DNA of 64,000 nt from Ryuthela nishihirai (lineage: Eukaryota > Arthropoda > Arachnida > Araneae > Heptathelidae). A program made the position numbers and the translations under genes. Shown here piece after piece: positions 32,864 to 43,589 of the stretch. The notes under the pieces were generated by a model. The model ran no database searches, was not told where the DNA came from, and saw only the letters and a program-made list of their open reading frames with translations. The DNA is taken from positions 36,706,501 to 36,770,500 of the forward strand of contig JAWZYU010000006.1 in the NCBI GenBank assembly GCA_038380435.1, in the 5' to 3' direction. Position 1 is the first letter of the stretch; every line of letters begins with the position of its first letter.

Positions 32864-33207
32864 GGGTCGGGGATGGCTCAGTCGCATCATCTGCAGATTG
32901 CACGCCAGGTTCGCAATCTGCAGTTCCCAGGTTCGAGTCCCAGCTGGGCCAACATTTAGATTTATCTCCCCGCCCTGTCGTCAGTCAGTAGCGGACACCG
33001 ATGAGCTTGGAATAGCCGCTGTCCGTCGGATGGGACGTTAAACCGTAGCTCCGTGTGCTGGAGAGCCATACCCTATGCACTTCAAAGAAGGCACTGGAGA
33101 CCACCATATGTCTCCTAACAGCTATCCAGTGAGTACCCTCCCCTCAATCTTCTCTGAGCCTTCGAGGTCCTTTTGACCTGGCCATTTAGCCCAAACAACC
33201 TAACTGT
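32864..33207 (+). mobile_element. SINE-A, old, with duplicated anticodon segment
   Basis: The head contains an extra gcatcatctgcagattgcac before the usual cgccaggttcgcaatctgca, a local duplication. The central domain and tail are recognisable. Confidence 0.75.
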
Positions 33208-33954
33208 ATATTCTGTTCTGTTCACGCCTGCTATATCCTAATTGTAAACTTCATATTTTTCAGTCAAAATTATTTCAGCTCCCCTAATAAACCTCAGTAT
33301 TATGCAGTTTATTATTATACAAACTCCCTTCCGTACCACGACACTCCGTCAAGCTCAAAACTATTAAAGTAATAAGACGCAGACCCCGATTACCAGATAT
33401 TCCAGCTAAATATTCCGCTGCGAAAGACCGCAACTTCATGCAATCAGCTCCATACGGATAACCCAAATTTGCTGTAATCCCCTTGTGAATTAAGCCAACT
33501 GACCACAGGATTTAAGCGACTATTGAACAGTATGTTCCCTAATCGTCATGGTCAGCAAAATTGAATCATTCATCAAGAACACAATCCTCAAGAGGGAAAA
33601 GCTTAAGGTTTGTAATTACTGCGTATTGGATTCGTCGGAATTATCGAGCAGGCTTTCCCATCCACCACAGGTGTTTCTTCCTCGACATCCTCATCCACGA
33701 TGAACCTACGATGCAAAGGATGTACATTCAAATCGGATGTAATGAATGGTGCTTCTAGTGTATTCCACGGAGGTTTTGCTTCGCTAGTTTAGAGCTCTAA
33801 TTTGTGTGGCTAACAGTGATTTGATTACAACTTTATGGTAAATGGTCTTTTAAGATCAGATTAAACGAGATTCATTCTGTTCTCTCTAACAGGAGGAAGA
33901 ACTGATATTTATAGATAACGTTGAGAGTATTGTTGCAAATTTGAAATAGATGAG
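33208..33954. other. Unassigned stretch
   Basis: No gene or repeat recognised. Confidence 0.45.
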
Positions 33955-35050
33955 CACTGAGCGTGAATATAAATAAGTATATTTTACAATACAAATTACA
34001 ATACAATGCAAATTATTACAAAAGTATGGATGAAATAACTGAAAAACAAACTAAATACCATCGTACATAAAGTAACTTTTTCCTATAGAACAGTTAAGAC
34101 TAGCTCTGTCCGACTAAATTACTTTTATTACTCTTCACTTTGATTGTCATGTCTCGTGAATATCTGGGGTGGGGGTGGCTCAGTCGGTAGCGCGCCAGGC
34201 TCGTAATATGTAGTTCTCAGGTTCGAGTCCCAGGTGGGTCAGCGTTTAGATTTATCTCCGCAAAATTCCCCTCTCTGCCCACGGTCAGTAGGGGACACCG
34301 ATGGGCTTTGAAAGGCCGCCGTCCGTCGGATGTGATGTTAAGCCGTGAATGGGGCGGGGGTGGCTCAGTCGGTAGCGCGCCAGGCTTGTAATCTGTAGTT
34401 CCCAGGTTCGAGTCCCAGCTGGGTCAGCGTTGAGATTTATCTCCGCAAAATTCCCCTCTCTGCCCACGGTCAGTAGGGGACACCTATGGGCTTGGAAAGC
34501 CCACCGTCCGTCGGTTGGGATGTTAAGCCGTGCCCCCGTATACGGGAGAACGATACTCTGTACACGTTAATGAACACGCTGGATGGCCTTGACGGGAGGC
34601 TACCATCTGTGTTCCAACAGCTGTTCCAGTGGGTCCCTCAACTTTCTCAAACTCCTCAAACTTTCTCTGAGTCTTCGGGGTCCATGTGACTTGGCCATTT
34701 AGCCCATTGTGTGCAAAAACGTCCCGCTCAGAGGTAAAACAACCCAACTCTTGAATATCTTTCGGCGTAAACAATCCTTTTATATCACTGGATTTCACAC
34801 TAAACAACCACCCACGCACTCACCAGATAAAAATATATCTTCTTTTTGACTATCGTGCACTGACTAAGACTATTTATGCCTCCTTTTAGATCTCCACAAC
34901 TTTAACATTGTAGTTCTGTCATTCTTATCTTCAGATCGGTTTTATGTTCAAATTCGTTTGTTTACATAAATCTCACGCAGAAGCATAGGCAAGCGTTCAT
35001 GTCACGTTTTTCATAAAGTCACTGCAACACGTTCGTAACAATGTGAATCG
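33955..35050 (+). repeat. Interspersed repeat copy 1 (related to 49130-50430)
   Basis: Outside the SINE dimer, shared phrases with the 49-50 kb copy occur in the same order: gcaaattattacaaaagtat, aacaaactaaatac, cactcaccagataaaaatat, cgcagaagcata, gcgttcatgtcacgttttt and acacgttcgtaacaat. No open frame or terminal repeat seen. Confidence 0.6.
34166..34751 (+). mobile_element. SINE-A dimer inside one TSD
   Basis: A first unit of about 180 bp (head plus half the central domain, 34166-34348) is fused to a second full-length unit (34349-34751). One 9-bp TSD, tgaatatct (34157-34165 and 34752-34760), flanks the whole dimer, and none separates the units. Confidence 0.85.
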
Positions 35051-35151
35051 ATGTTTGTTGAGGAGAAGAATTGATAATTCTAGATCACTATGAAAATGCG
35101 AATTATTATTTGTAGATCAGTACGAGTTCTTTTTGGGTCACCTTTTCTCGG

Positions 35152-35536
35152 GGGGCGGGGGGGGGCTCAGTCGGTAGCGCGCCAGGCTCGTAATCTGTAG
35201 TTCCCAAGTTCGAGTCCCAGCTGGGTCAGCGTTGATATTTATCTCCGCAAAATTCCCGGCCCTGCCCACGGTCAGTAGGGGACACCGATGGGGCTTGGAA
35301 AGGCCGCCGTCCGTCGGATGGGACGTTAAGCCGTGGCCCCGTGTGTGGGAGAGCCATACCCTGTGCACGTTAAAGAACACGCTGGATGGCCTTGAAGGGA
35401 GGCTACCATCTGTCTCCCAACAGATGTTCCAGTGGGTCCCCTCCCCCAACCTTCTCTGAGCCTTCGGGGTCCATGTGACCTGGCCATTTAACCCATGGTG
35501 TGCAAAAAAGTGCCGCTCAGAGGTAAAACAACCCAA
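35152..35536 (+). mobile_element. SINE-A, full length
   Basis: TSD ccttttctcgggg starting at 35141 and 35537. Confidence 0.92.
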
Positions 35537-35549
35537 CCTTTTCTCGGGG

Positions 35550-36040
35550 AGAGAGTGTGGATCGTATTAAACTTTTTGTGAGCGATGTCCTTCTACAAAC
35601 ATTTTGTTTTACATCGTATAAAGTGGACATGTAGTCAGAGAATTTGGGTATCGATTATACAGACTCCAGTTCCTAATGTAGATTTGTGCTGGAATAATTT
35701 CCTTATCATTGTAATATATTTCTGCAAAAATTATCTTTCGTGAATTGCCATAACTTTTTCTCTGTGGAATAAATAATTTTCTTTTGCCGCTGTTTCATTT
35801 GGAACAATGAGGAATCTGATTAATTTAAGACAAATAGATTTCCCAGAATGGGTCATTTAATTCGTGGACACGCCATCGCGAAAAATTTGCATATTTTCAT
35901 ACGAGTAATACATGATACGTTTGAACAAGTAATAGTTTACATGTTCGCAGAACTGGCTCAAGAGAATTACTCAGATCTTGGGTCGTTTCCACAGAAAATC
36001 TCTCTTTGTTTGAAGGGCACTGTTCTCTATGCATTTGATT
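35550..36040. other. AT-rich stretch, nothing recognised
   Basis: No gene or repeat recognised. Confidence 0.5.
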
Positions 36041-36052
36041 CATTTCTGCAAC

Positions 36053-36400
36053 GTAATCTGTAGTTCCCAGGTTCGAGTCCCAGCTGGGTCAGCGTTGAGA
36101 TTTATCTCCGCAAAATTCCCCGCGCTGCCCACGGTCAGTAGGGGACACCGATGGGCTTGGAAAGGCCGCCGTCCGTCGGATGGGACGTTAAGCCATGGCC
36201 CCGTGTGCGGGAGAGCCATACCCTGTGCACGTTAAAGAACACGCTGGATGGCCTTGACGGGAGGCTACCATCTGTCTCCCAACAGCTGTTCCAGCGGGTC
36301 CCCTCCCCCAACCTTCTCTGAGCCTTCGGGGTCCGTGTGACCTGGCCGTTTAGCCCATGGTGTGCAAATAAGTGCCGCTCAGAGGTAAAACAACCCAACC
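36053..36400 (+). mobile_element. SINE-A, 5'-truncated in the anticodon region
   Basis: Perfect 12-bp TSD catttctgcaac (36041-36052 and 36401-36412). The element starts at gtaatctgtagttcccagg, so the A box is gone but the B box remains. Confidence 0.93.
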
Positions 36401-36412
36401 CATTTCTGCAAC

Positions 36413-38032
36413 TGTCTCGTCACAACTTAAGCCTCGCCGAACACAGTAGCTTATCACACTTATCGCTGTTGAATTTCCAGATCAGCCATAGCTGGCAAAC
36501 TCTCAAAACACACAAAAACACCTTTTCAAAGCGAGAAAACGACAGAGCTGACTGGGTACTATTCTGCTGTTAGTTACGATTGTAATGCAACCTGTTTCAA
36601 CTTGCACACATTGCTGCTTTCCCTAGAAGAGCTGCTGTGCTGCCACATATCACACATTAACTCGTACGAATATCTGCTAATTACTGGTCCGGAAATTAAA
36701 TAATCAGTATAAAGTAATTACTGGTTCGGAAATTAAATAAACTATATACTTCGTATAAAGCATTTATAGCAATTGAAACTTGTAACCAAAATCTGTGGTT
36801 TCAATCTAAGTTGATAAATTTAATTTCAAGTTTCCTCCACATTTCTTCAGATTCTAAACACAACAACAGTTAGTTCCAAATCGTTTCATTACACAATTTT
36901 CAAGAGAAGCTTTCCAGACAAACTAAATTCATCAAATATGCATTTACTCCCAAGTCTTTCCGATTGCTTCGACTTTAATAAACAACTTTATACCTGATTT
37001 AAAGCTCTTTGGAACGTGATTCATCTTACAAGTCAAAATCCACATCAATGTAAATTAGTTGGAGTAAAGGTTAATTTACACTCAAGCATTCTAATATCAA
37101 CAGTGTGCAATCCAACATTTCTGTAAGTTAGGAATTTGATGTAGAAACTCTAGTTGTACAAGCACGTTTACAGTAATGCCAAATCAAACTACAAATTGTT
37201 TACCTGAAACTGTATTCTTATCGTATTTATAACTCTGGACAAACCCATTAAACTTAGAATTCTGTCTGCAGATTTCATCGTAACTTCTGCATTTCTGTAA
37301 GAGGCAAAGAAATTTTATTCAGTCATATTAAGGCGTTATCCCCATTAAAATATTGTTTTCTAAAATTGAGATATTTCGAAAGCATTCTTACTTTTTTTCT
37401 ATGCATTAATTTAGGAAATGTATCTCTGCTCACTTCAAAAAACATTTTGTAAACAAAACTCTTTCTCTTTTGTGATAGAGTGCGTTTTTGAAATATTTTC
37501 AGACAATTGTAAAAAGAGCAAAAATTATTAATGAATAAATCTTTATATGTGATACATATCTTCGTTGTTTGATTAATGGAATCAATATATACTTCAAAAA
37601 AAATTGTTTATGTAGATGCTCTTTGTTGCAAAACAGCAGAATTTTTGCAAAAGCATAAAGAAATTAAAAAATTGCGTTTTAAGTTTGCTTAGCGATACTT
37701 GTTATTAAGAAATATTTTTGAATTCAGAAAACTAGATAAAATATAATGGCTGTTTCAAATCTGATGCTTTCTCAATAATTATATTTAAGCTTGAAGGAGA
37801 GAAAGTTTTATCCATTCAGTTTTTTTTTATGATCAAATAATCGACTGATTGACAAAATGTAACAAATCTTACTATATACATTTGTTAAATTTCAAAATTT
37901 TTGATATATCTCTATTTTTTATTTATTACTTACTTTTCACTTTTTTTTTAATGTTGGGATTTCCCCAAAGAGATATTACACCGAGAAAGGCCGGATTTTG
38001 AAAAAAGTAAAGTGTGGACTTAGTGACCGGAT
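36413..38032. other. Long AT-rich stretch without genes
   Basis: The only structure I see is a short direct repeat at 36679-36741: taattactggtccggaaatt and taattactggttcggaaatt, each followed by aaataa. Confidence 0.5.
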
Positions 38033-38044
38033 GGATGCAGGAAG

Positions 38045-38432
38045 TTGGATTGGATTGCTCTACCTCTGAGCGGCACTTTTTTGCACACCATGGGCTAAAT
38101 GGCCAGGTCACATGGAACCCGAATGCTCAGAGAAGGTTGGGGGAGGGGACCCACTAGAACAGCTGTTGGGAGACAGATGGTAGCCTCCCGTCAAGGCCAT
38201 CCAGTGTGTTCTTTAACGTGCACAGAGTATGGCTCTCCCGCACACGGGGCCACGACTTAACGTCCCATCCGACGGACCGCGGCCTTTCCAAGCCCATCGG
38301 TGTCCCCTACTGACCGTGGGCAGGACGAGGAATTTTGCGGAGATAAATCTCAACGCTGACCCACCTGGGACTCGAACCTGGGAGCTACAGATTACGAGCC
38401 TGGCGCGCTACCGACTGAGCAACCCCCGCCCC
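38045..38432 (-). mobile_element. SINE-A, full length
   Basis: TSD ggatgcaggaag / ggatccaggaag (38033-38044 and 38433-38444), one mismatch. Confidence 0.9.
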
Positions 38433-38565
38433 GGATCCAGGAAGAAATTGTAAAATATTGGGAGGGGGAGGAAACATTCCAGGATAAAAATTTCCCTCGG
38501 TATTAGTACTGTTTAAAATAAACTTAATTCTTAAAATACATATATGCTTAATAATTTTTCGTTTC

Positions 38566-38745
38566 CAGGAGGGGAGGGATTGAAACAGTTAGTAGCGCAC
38601 TAAGTTCGCAATATCCTAGTTTCAAAGTTCTACTCCCATCTGGGTCCGAGTTGAGTTTTTTTTTTTAATCTCCGCCCTCCTTTCCCCGATCAGAAAGGGG
38701 ACGCAGATGGATTTGGAAAGACCACCTTTCGTCGGATGGAACAAC
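38566..38745 (+). mobile_element. SINE-A relic
   Basis: Diverged head and part of the central domain (gtagcgcactaagttcgcaa to cgtcggatgg). Confidence 0.6.
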
Positions 38746-38929
38746 AACAAAAATCAATTAATGCTTCAAACATATTCGTTAAATTGATGGTGATGACAAA
38801 CATTCGCATTCAACAAGGTTGTTTCGACTGTTTTACTTAAATTTACCAGTTGAAAATTTTAATCCCTGTAGGAATAACAATAATTATTATTGCTGCTATA
38901 ACATAGGCTCGAGTATCTACATCTATTCC

Positions 38930-39309
38930 CGGGCGGGGGTGGCTCAGTCGGTAGCGCGCCAGGCTCGTAATCTGTAGTTCCCAGGTTCGAGTCCCAGCTG
39001 GGTCGGCGTTGAGATTTATCTCCGCAAAATTCCCCGCCCTGCCCACGGTCAGTAGGGAACACCGACGGGCTTGGAAAGGCCGCCGTCCGTCGGATGGGAG
39101 GTTAAGCCGTGGCCCCGTGTGCGAGAGAGCCATACCCTGTGCACGTTAAAGAACACGTTGGATGGCCTTGGCGGAAGGCTACTATCTGTCTCCCAACAGC
39201 TGTTCCAGTGGGTCCCCTCCCCCAACCTTCTCTGAGCATTCGGGGTCCATGTGACCTGGCCATTTAGCCCATGGTGTGCAGAAAAGTGCCGCTCAGAGGT
39301 AACACAACC
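38930..39309 (+). mobile_element. SINE-A inserted in the COX1 NUMT
   Basis: Perfect 13-bp TSD ctacatctattcc (38917-38929 and 39310-39322), made of COX1 sequence. Full length. Confidence 0.94.
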
Positions 39310-39772
39310 CTACATCTATTCCTACAGTGAATATACGATGGACTCAAACAACAAAACCTAATAAACCAATACCTGCTATAGCATAGATTATTCCTAAAGT
39401 ACCAAACGTCTACCTTTTTCCTGCGTAATGTCTTACAATATGAGAGATCATACCGAAGCCTGGAAGAATAAAGATGTAAACTTCAGGATGTCCAAAAAAT
39501 CAAAATAAGTGTTGGAAAAGGATAGGGTCCCCCACTATCAGCTGGGTTAAAGAAATATGTATTGAAGTTTCCGTCGGTTAATAGTATAATAATGGCACCT
39601 GCTAATACAGATAGAGAAAGGAGGAGGAGGAGGAAGAAGAGGATAGCGGTAATTAAAACAGACCAAACAAATAGGGCATACGTTCTAAATATACTTCTTG
39701 ACCACATATTAAAAATTGTGGTGATGAAGTTAATAGCCCATAGGACTGAGGACGCCCCAACCAAGTAAAGAG

Positions 39773-40158
39773 GGTTGTTGGGTTGTTTTACCTCTGAGCG
39801 GCACTTTTTGCACACCATGGGCTAAATGGCCAGGTCACAAGGATCCCGAAGACTCAGAGAGGGTTGGGGGAGGGGACCCACTGGAACAGCTGTTTGGAGA
39901 CAGATGGTAGTCTCCCGTCAAGGCCATCCAGCGTGTTCTTTAACGTGCACAGGGTATGGCTCTCCCGCACAAGGGCCACGGCTTAACGTCCCATCCGACG
40001 GACGGCGGCCTTTCCAAGCCCATCGGTGTCCCCTACTGACCGTGGGCAGGGTGGGGAATTTTTGGGAGATAAATCTCAACGCTGACCCAGCTGGGACTCG
40101 AACCTGGGAACTACAGATTACGAGTCTGGCGCGCTACCGAGTGAGCCACCCCCGCCCC
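39773..40158 (-). mobile_element. SINE-A inserted in the COX1 NUMT
   Basis: 12-bp TSD ccaagtaaagag / ccaaataaagag (39761-39772 and 40159-40170), one mismatch, made of COX1 sequence. Confidence 0.92.
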
Positions 40159-40205
40159 CCAAATAAAGAGAAAAGATGGTAAAGTCTACTGATGCTCCTG
40201 GATCT

Positions 40206-40359
40206 GGATCTGAGAGTCACTTTTTAGCCCACAATTGGCTTAGTCAAGTGATAAGGACCCCGAGAGATCAGAGAATGTTGTGGGAGGGACTCACAGGACA
40301 GCTGTTAGAGGAGGCATTACGAGCCTGGCGCCTACCGAATGAGCTAATCTCCGCCCCAA
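40206..40359 (-). mobile_element. SINE-A, old, internally deleted
   Basis: A tail-side block (gagagtcactttttagccc to acagctgttagagg) is joined straight to the head block (ttacgagcctggcgcctacc). Confidence 0.68.
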
Positions 40360-41340
40360 ACACAAAAGTGTAAACTATTATTATCTTAATAATTTCATTC
40401 TTATATTATTACGTTCATAAAATTTCTAACACTTATATTGGTCAAAAAGTGAATTTGCGAACGAATAATTCTGTATACTTTAAAAAAAGATAAAAGTGCA
40501 ATAAAAAGCATATCCTCAAAAAAAGTAATCAAATATTTAATTATATTTGGAGGCAGAAAATAATCAGACTGGCATTGAATTGTGATCGTGTTCTTTGAAA
40601 CTCATTTTTTTTTTTTAAAGATCATCCCGGTTCGAAAAGAAAAAGCTTTCCATGGCGATGAACATTGAATTTAAATTAATCTAAACCTATTCATTTAAAC
40701 TACTTGAAGTCGTTGCTAAGATAGTTGTGAAATGTTGACAGGCGAGATTAATTAAAAGAATGATCTCTAAACTCGATTTGAAAAGGTAAAAAAAAATTCC
40801 GTTTTAAATGGCCTTTTTTTTCCCTACAGATGTTGGCGTAGATGATTTATAAGACTTCGAAATGCTGTTAAACAGCTTTTAATTTTATTTTCCAATTTAG
40901 TTTTTTGCATCTTGTTTCTTCAGTTCCTCTGTGGTGGAGTAGAATTGATATGGAAAGTCATTTACATATCTGGTATTTGTCTATAACTGCTTAAGCGTTT
41001 TTATTTATCGAAGGAGTGAAATTATTTTATGTGAAAGAGTTTCTGAACTTATACATATATTATTTGTTGAGTTTTTATTAGCATTATCTTTATGTTGGTC
41101 AAGGGGATAAAAACTCATTTGATGACCTTATAACCTTAAAAAAAAGTAATATCCAAATTATATTTCACCCATAAAATTTCCGCACATTTTTAAACCTTTC
41201 AGACCTTGTGCACATTATAAAGTATAATCATATTTTAGAATCTTTTTCAAACACAAGAAGAGGAGTCTGTGGTCTTGTAATGCTTGCAAATTGTAGACCA
41301 GTCTTTAGTCTACAGGAATAGACTAGAATTTGGTGTCATC
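40360..41340. other. AT-rich stretch, nothing recognised
   Basis: No gene or repeat recognised. Confidence 0.5.
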
Positions 41341-41345
41341 TATAT

Positions 41346-41528
41346 TAGGGGTTCTCAACGTGGGGTACTCGGTAAAATTTTTGGTGGTACGCCGTGAGAG
41401 CTCAAAAGTAGTTAGATCTAGTAACAAAGTCAGTGTTATTATATTCCCATAGATAAAACTATATTTATAGTATAACAATCTATATAAGGAGTACGCCAGT
41501 TACATACATGAAAGGTTGAGAATCACTG
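41346..41528. mobile_element. Short hAT-like non-autonomous element
   Basis: The ends TAGGGGTTCTCAAC and GGTTGAGAATCACTG pair as short inverted repeats of the CAGTGGTTCTCAAC type found in hAT elements. The flanks atctatat and atctgtag match at 6 of 8 positions. About 180 bp, non-coding. Confidence 0.55.
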
Positions 41529-41589
41529 ATCTGTAGATATAATACAAACCACATACATTGTAAACAACGCACCAGGCTTGTAATCTATA

Positions 41590-42055
41590 TAAGATGTGTG
41601 TGTGTGTTTGGCAGCCATAACTCATCGGCAAATCAACGTACACGCTCCAAATTTTCCGAGAATGTTTCAGACTATGGTCCGGATTGCAGTGCCGAATTTC
41701 AGATGGAAAGTCCAAAAGGGGGGCTCGCTAGAAGCAAAACTATTTACCAACCAACCTACGGAAACGAGAAGCGCTGTCAAATTTATTGTTGCCATTTACT
41801 GCTCCCTAACTCTGAAAGTAAAGAGTTAAATAGCATTTAAATCTGTTGCCGTTGCCAGATTTCCCACGTTTCCAAAGGCATTATTGAAGCGTTCCATTGC
41901 AGCATTAAACACATTGAAACATAAAAAAGAATTAAAAAAAGTACCTAATAATAATGTACCCCATGTACCTAATAATAATACTACTATTATTAGGAAATAT
42001 TACGATTTAATTGTGCCAGTATTCGTGCAAAACATTCACATATACGATGTCAACT
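41590..42055. other. Unassigned stretch
   Basis: A SINE-A head scrap (caccaggcttgtaatct) lies at about 41570-41586 just upstream, and a short palindromic run (cctaataataatac with ctattattagg) at 41965-41995. No gene recognised. Confidence 0.4.
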
Positions 42056-42067
42056 CACCTTTCAGCG

Positions 42068-42372
42068 TTGAGATTTATCTCCGCAAATTTCCCCGCCCTG
42101 CCCACGGTCAGTAGGGGACACCGATGGGCTTGTAAAGGCCGCCGTCCGTCGGATGGGACGTTAAGTCGTTGCCCGTATGGGGGAGAGCCATACCCTGTGA
42201 ACGTTAAAGAACACGCTGGATGGCCTTGACGGGAGGCTGCCATCTGTCTCCCAACAGCTGTTCCAGTGGGTCCCCTCCCCTAACCTTCTCTGAGCCTTTG
42301 GGGTCCTTGTGACCTGGTCATTTAGCCCATTGTGTGCAAAAAAGTGCCGCTCAGAGGTAAAACAACCCAACC
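42068..42372 (+). mobile_element. SINE-A, 5'-truncated
   Basis: Perfect 12-bp TSD cacctttcagcg (42056-42067 and 42373-42384). It starts at ttgagatttatctccgc, so the entire tRNA head is absent. Confidence 0.93.
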
Positions 42373-42384
42373 CACCTTTCAGCG

Positions 42385-43086
42385 CGACTCTCAGGGTACG
42401 AGCATCATGGCAGTTTCGACTAACTAGCCAACTGTGCTAACTGATAGTAAGGGAATCTCCTTCTATTCCTACGTCCATGGGGGAACCCGCCTATGAAATT
42501 TGGGACCTTTCGGTGAAGTACGTCGGTAACAACAGAATGCCAAAATCTGACGAAATAAATATCTCGATCGTTTGCCACGGGCTCTGAGAGCGTGCGCCGA
42601 ATCAGCAATGACCTTTGACACACCGGGAAATTCTTCGTATTCAAACTGTGTAAAACGTCTGTGGGGATACTCACAAAACTAACCATTAGTGCAGGAAACA
42701 CAGAATATGCAGATTGAAAGTGAGACACAAGTTGTCACAATTTGTGTAGAAACGAAACCACGGGTCAAATGGGAACCTGATTTTTAAGCCAAACACTGGG
42801 GCACACTGGGGACGTTGTGCAAGAAATTTGGACCGTGCGGACGAATACTACAGGAGCCGTAGGTCGGCAAAATCTCGATAGCTTACGCAGAAACTAAGCC
42901 ACGGGCTATGAGAGAGCTTGCTGACATCAACAACGATACAAACCAACACTGGGAAAATTTCTTCCTGTTGAAAATCTGTGCTAAGTGTAGGGGAGGGGAT
43001 ACTTACAAAACTTACCTTTAGTGCACTGAAAATAAAATTGTACAGATTAAAAGTGACACCCGGCTAGCGCCGGGTACGTTCAGCTA
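42385..43086 (-). mobile_element. Unclassified repeat with two diverged ~300-bp units
   Basis: Blocks around 42500-42720 and 42825-43055 are diverged copies. Each has atttggacc-like, aaaatct-gacg/cgat, ccacgggct-tgagag, cgggaaattcttc / tgggaaaatttcttcc, atactcacaaaac / atacttacaaaac and accattagtgca / acctttagtgca. On the minus strand it begins actagctgaacgtacccggc, as do relics near 27212 and 49209. The class is uncertain. Confidence 0.55.
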
Positions 43087-43227
43087 GTTTGTAATAAAGA
43101 ATCACAGATGGTCTTATAGACATACTCATGAAATAATAAGCTGAAGGAAATTGGTTTTGCCGTGAATGGGATATAGTCACGGCAATTATTAATAAGAAAG
43201 ATTTTTAATTTTTTCAGCTTATTATAT

Positions 43228-43324
43228 CATGAGTTGTAATTTGTAATTCCAGGTTCGAATCCACCTATGCCAGCGTTAAGATTTAAGATTTGTCACCGGT
43301 AACACACCGACCATGTGGGCTGGG
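43228..43324 (+). mobile_element. SINE-A relic
   Basis: Only the B-box side of the head (ccaggttcgaatccacctat) and a scrap of central domain (accgaccatgtgggct). Confidence 0.5.
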
Positions 43325-43589
43325 CATTGGCGTAGCGAAGGACTGTGTTTTGTGGGGGGGGGGGGGTGTATGGGGGGAAAATAAAAAAAATGTCGAACTC
43401 GGACTCGGGAATATAAAATTTTGCCAACTGAGCAAATAATGTCTAAATTTACGCTCCGTGGGGGTGGGGGGTTGAGACAATTTTTCACAGCTATCTTGCG
43501 TTTTGCCATTTCAATTTCGATTATGACTACATGGGATAATTTCTGTGATTATATTTACATCTTGTTTTGTTTGAACAATATTTACTTCT

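Larger units (their letters stand above)
38853..40200 (-). pseudogene. COX1: NUMT: mitochondrial COX1 fragment split by two SINEs
   Basis: Three pieces on the minus strand join into about 600 bp of cytochrome c oxidase subunit I, by my estimate roughly codons 140-335. The 5' piece (40200-40159) reads PGASVDFTIFSLYLVG. The middle (39772-39310) contains [43 protein letters not shown] and FVVW. The 3' piece (38929-38853) reads DVDTRAY and PTGIKIF. In the standard code there are stops and odd residues. In the invertebrate mitochondrial code TGA gives Trp ([10 protein letters not shown]), ATA gives Met (GMIYAM, GMDVDTRAY) and AGA gives Ser (SHIVSHYAGK). A frameshift lies near 39530 and a TAG in the SHYAGK region. 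It is therefore a nuclear mitochondrial copy, not a gene. Confidence 0.92.

Noticed and set aside
38843..39818. A nuclear-encoded membrane protein from the hydrophobic minus-strand frames
   Set aside because: The residues match mitochondrial COX1 in order, need the mitochondrial code to make sense and carry a frameshift. It is a NUMT.
42420..42728. 102-codon minus-strand frame rich in hydrophobic residues
   Set aside because: It lies in a repeat whose second internal copy (42825-43055) does not preserve the frame.
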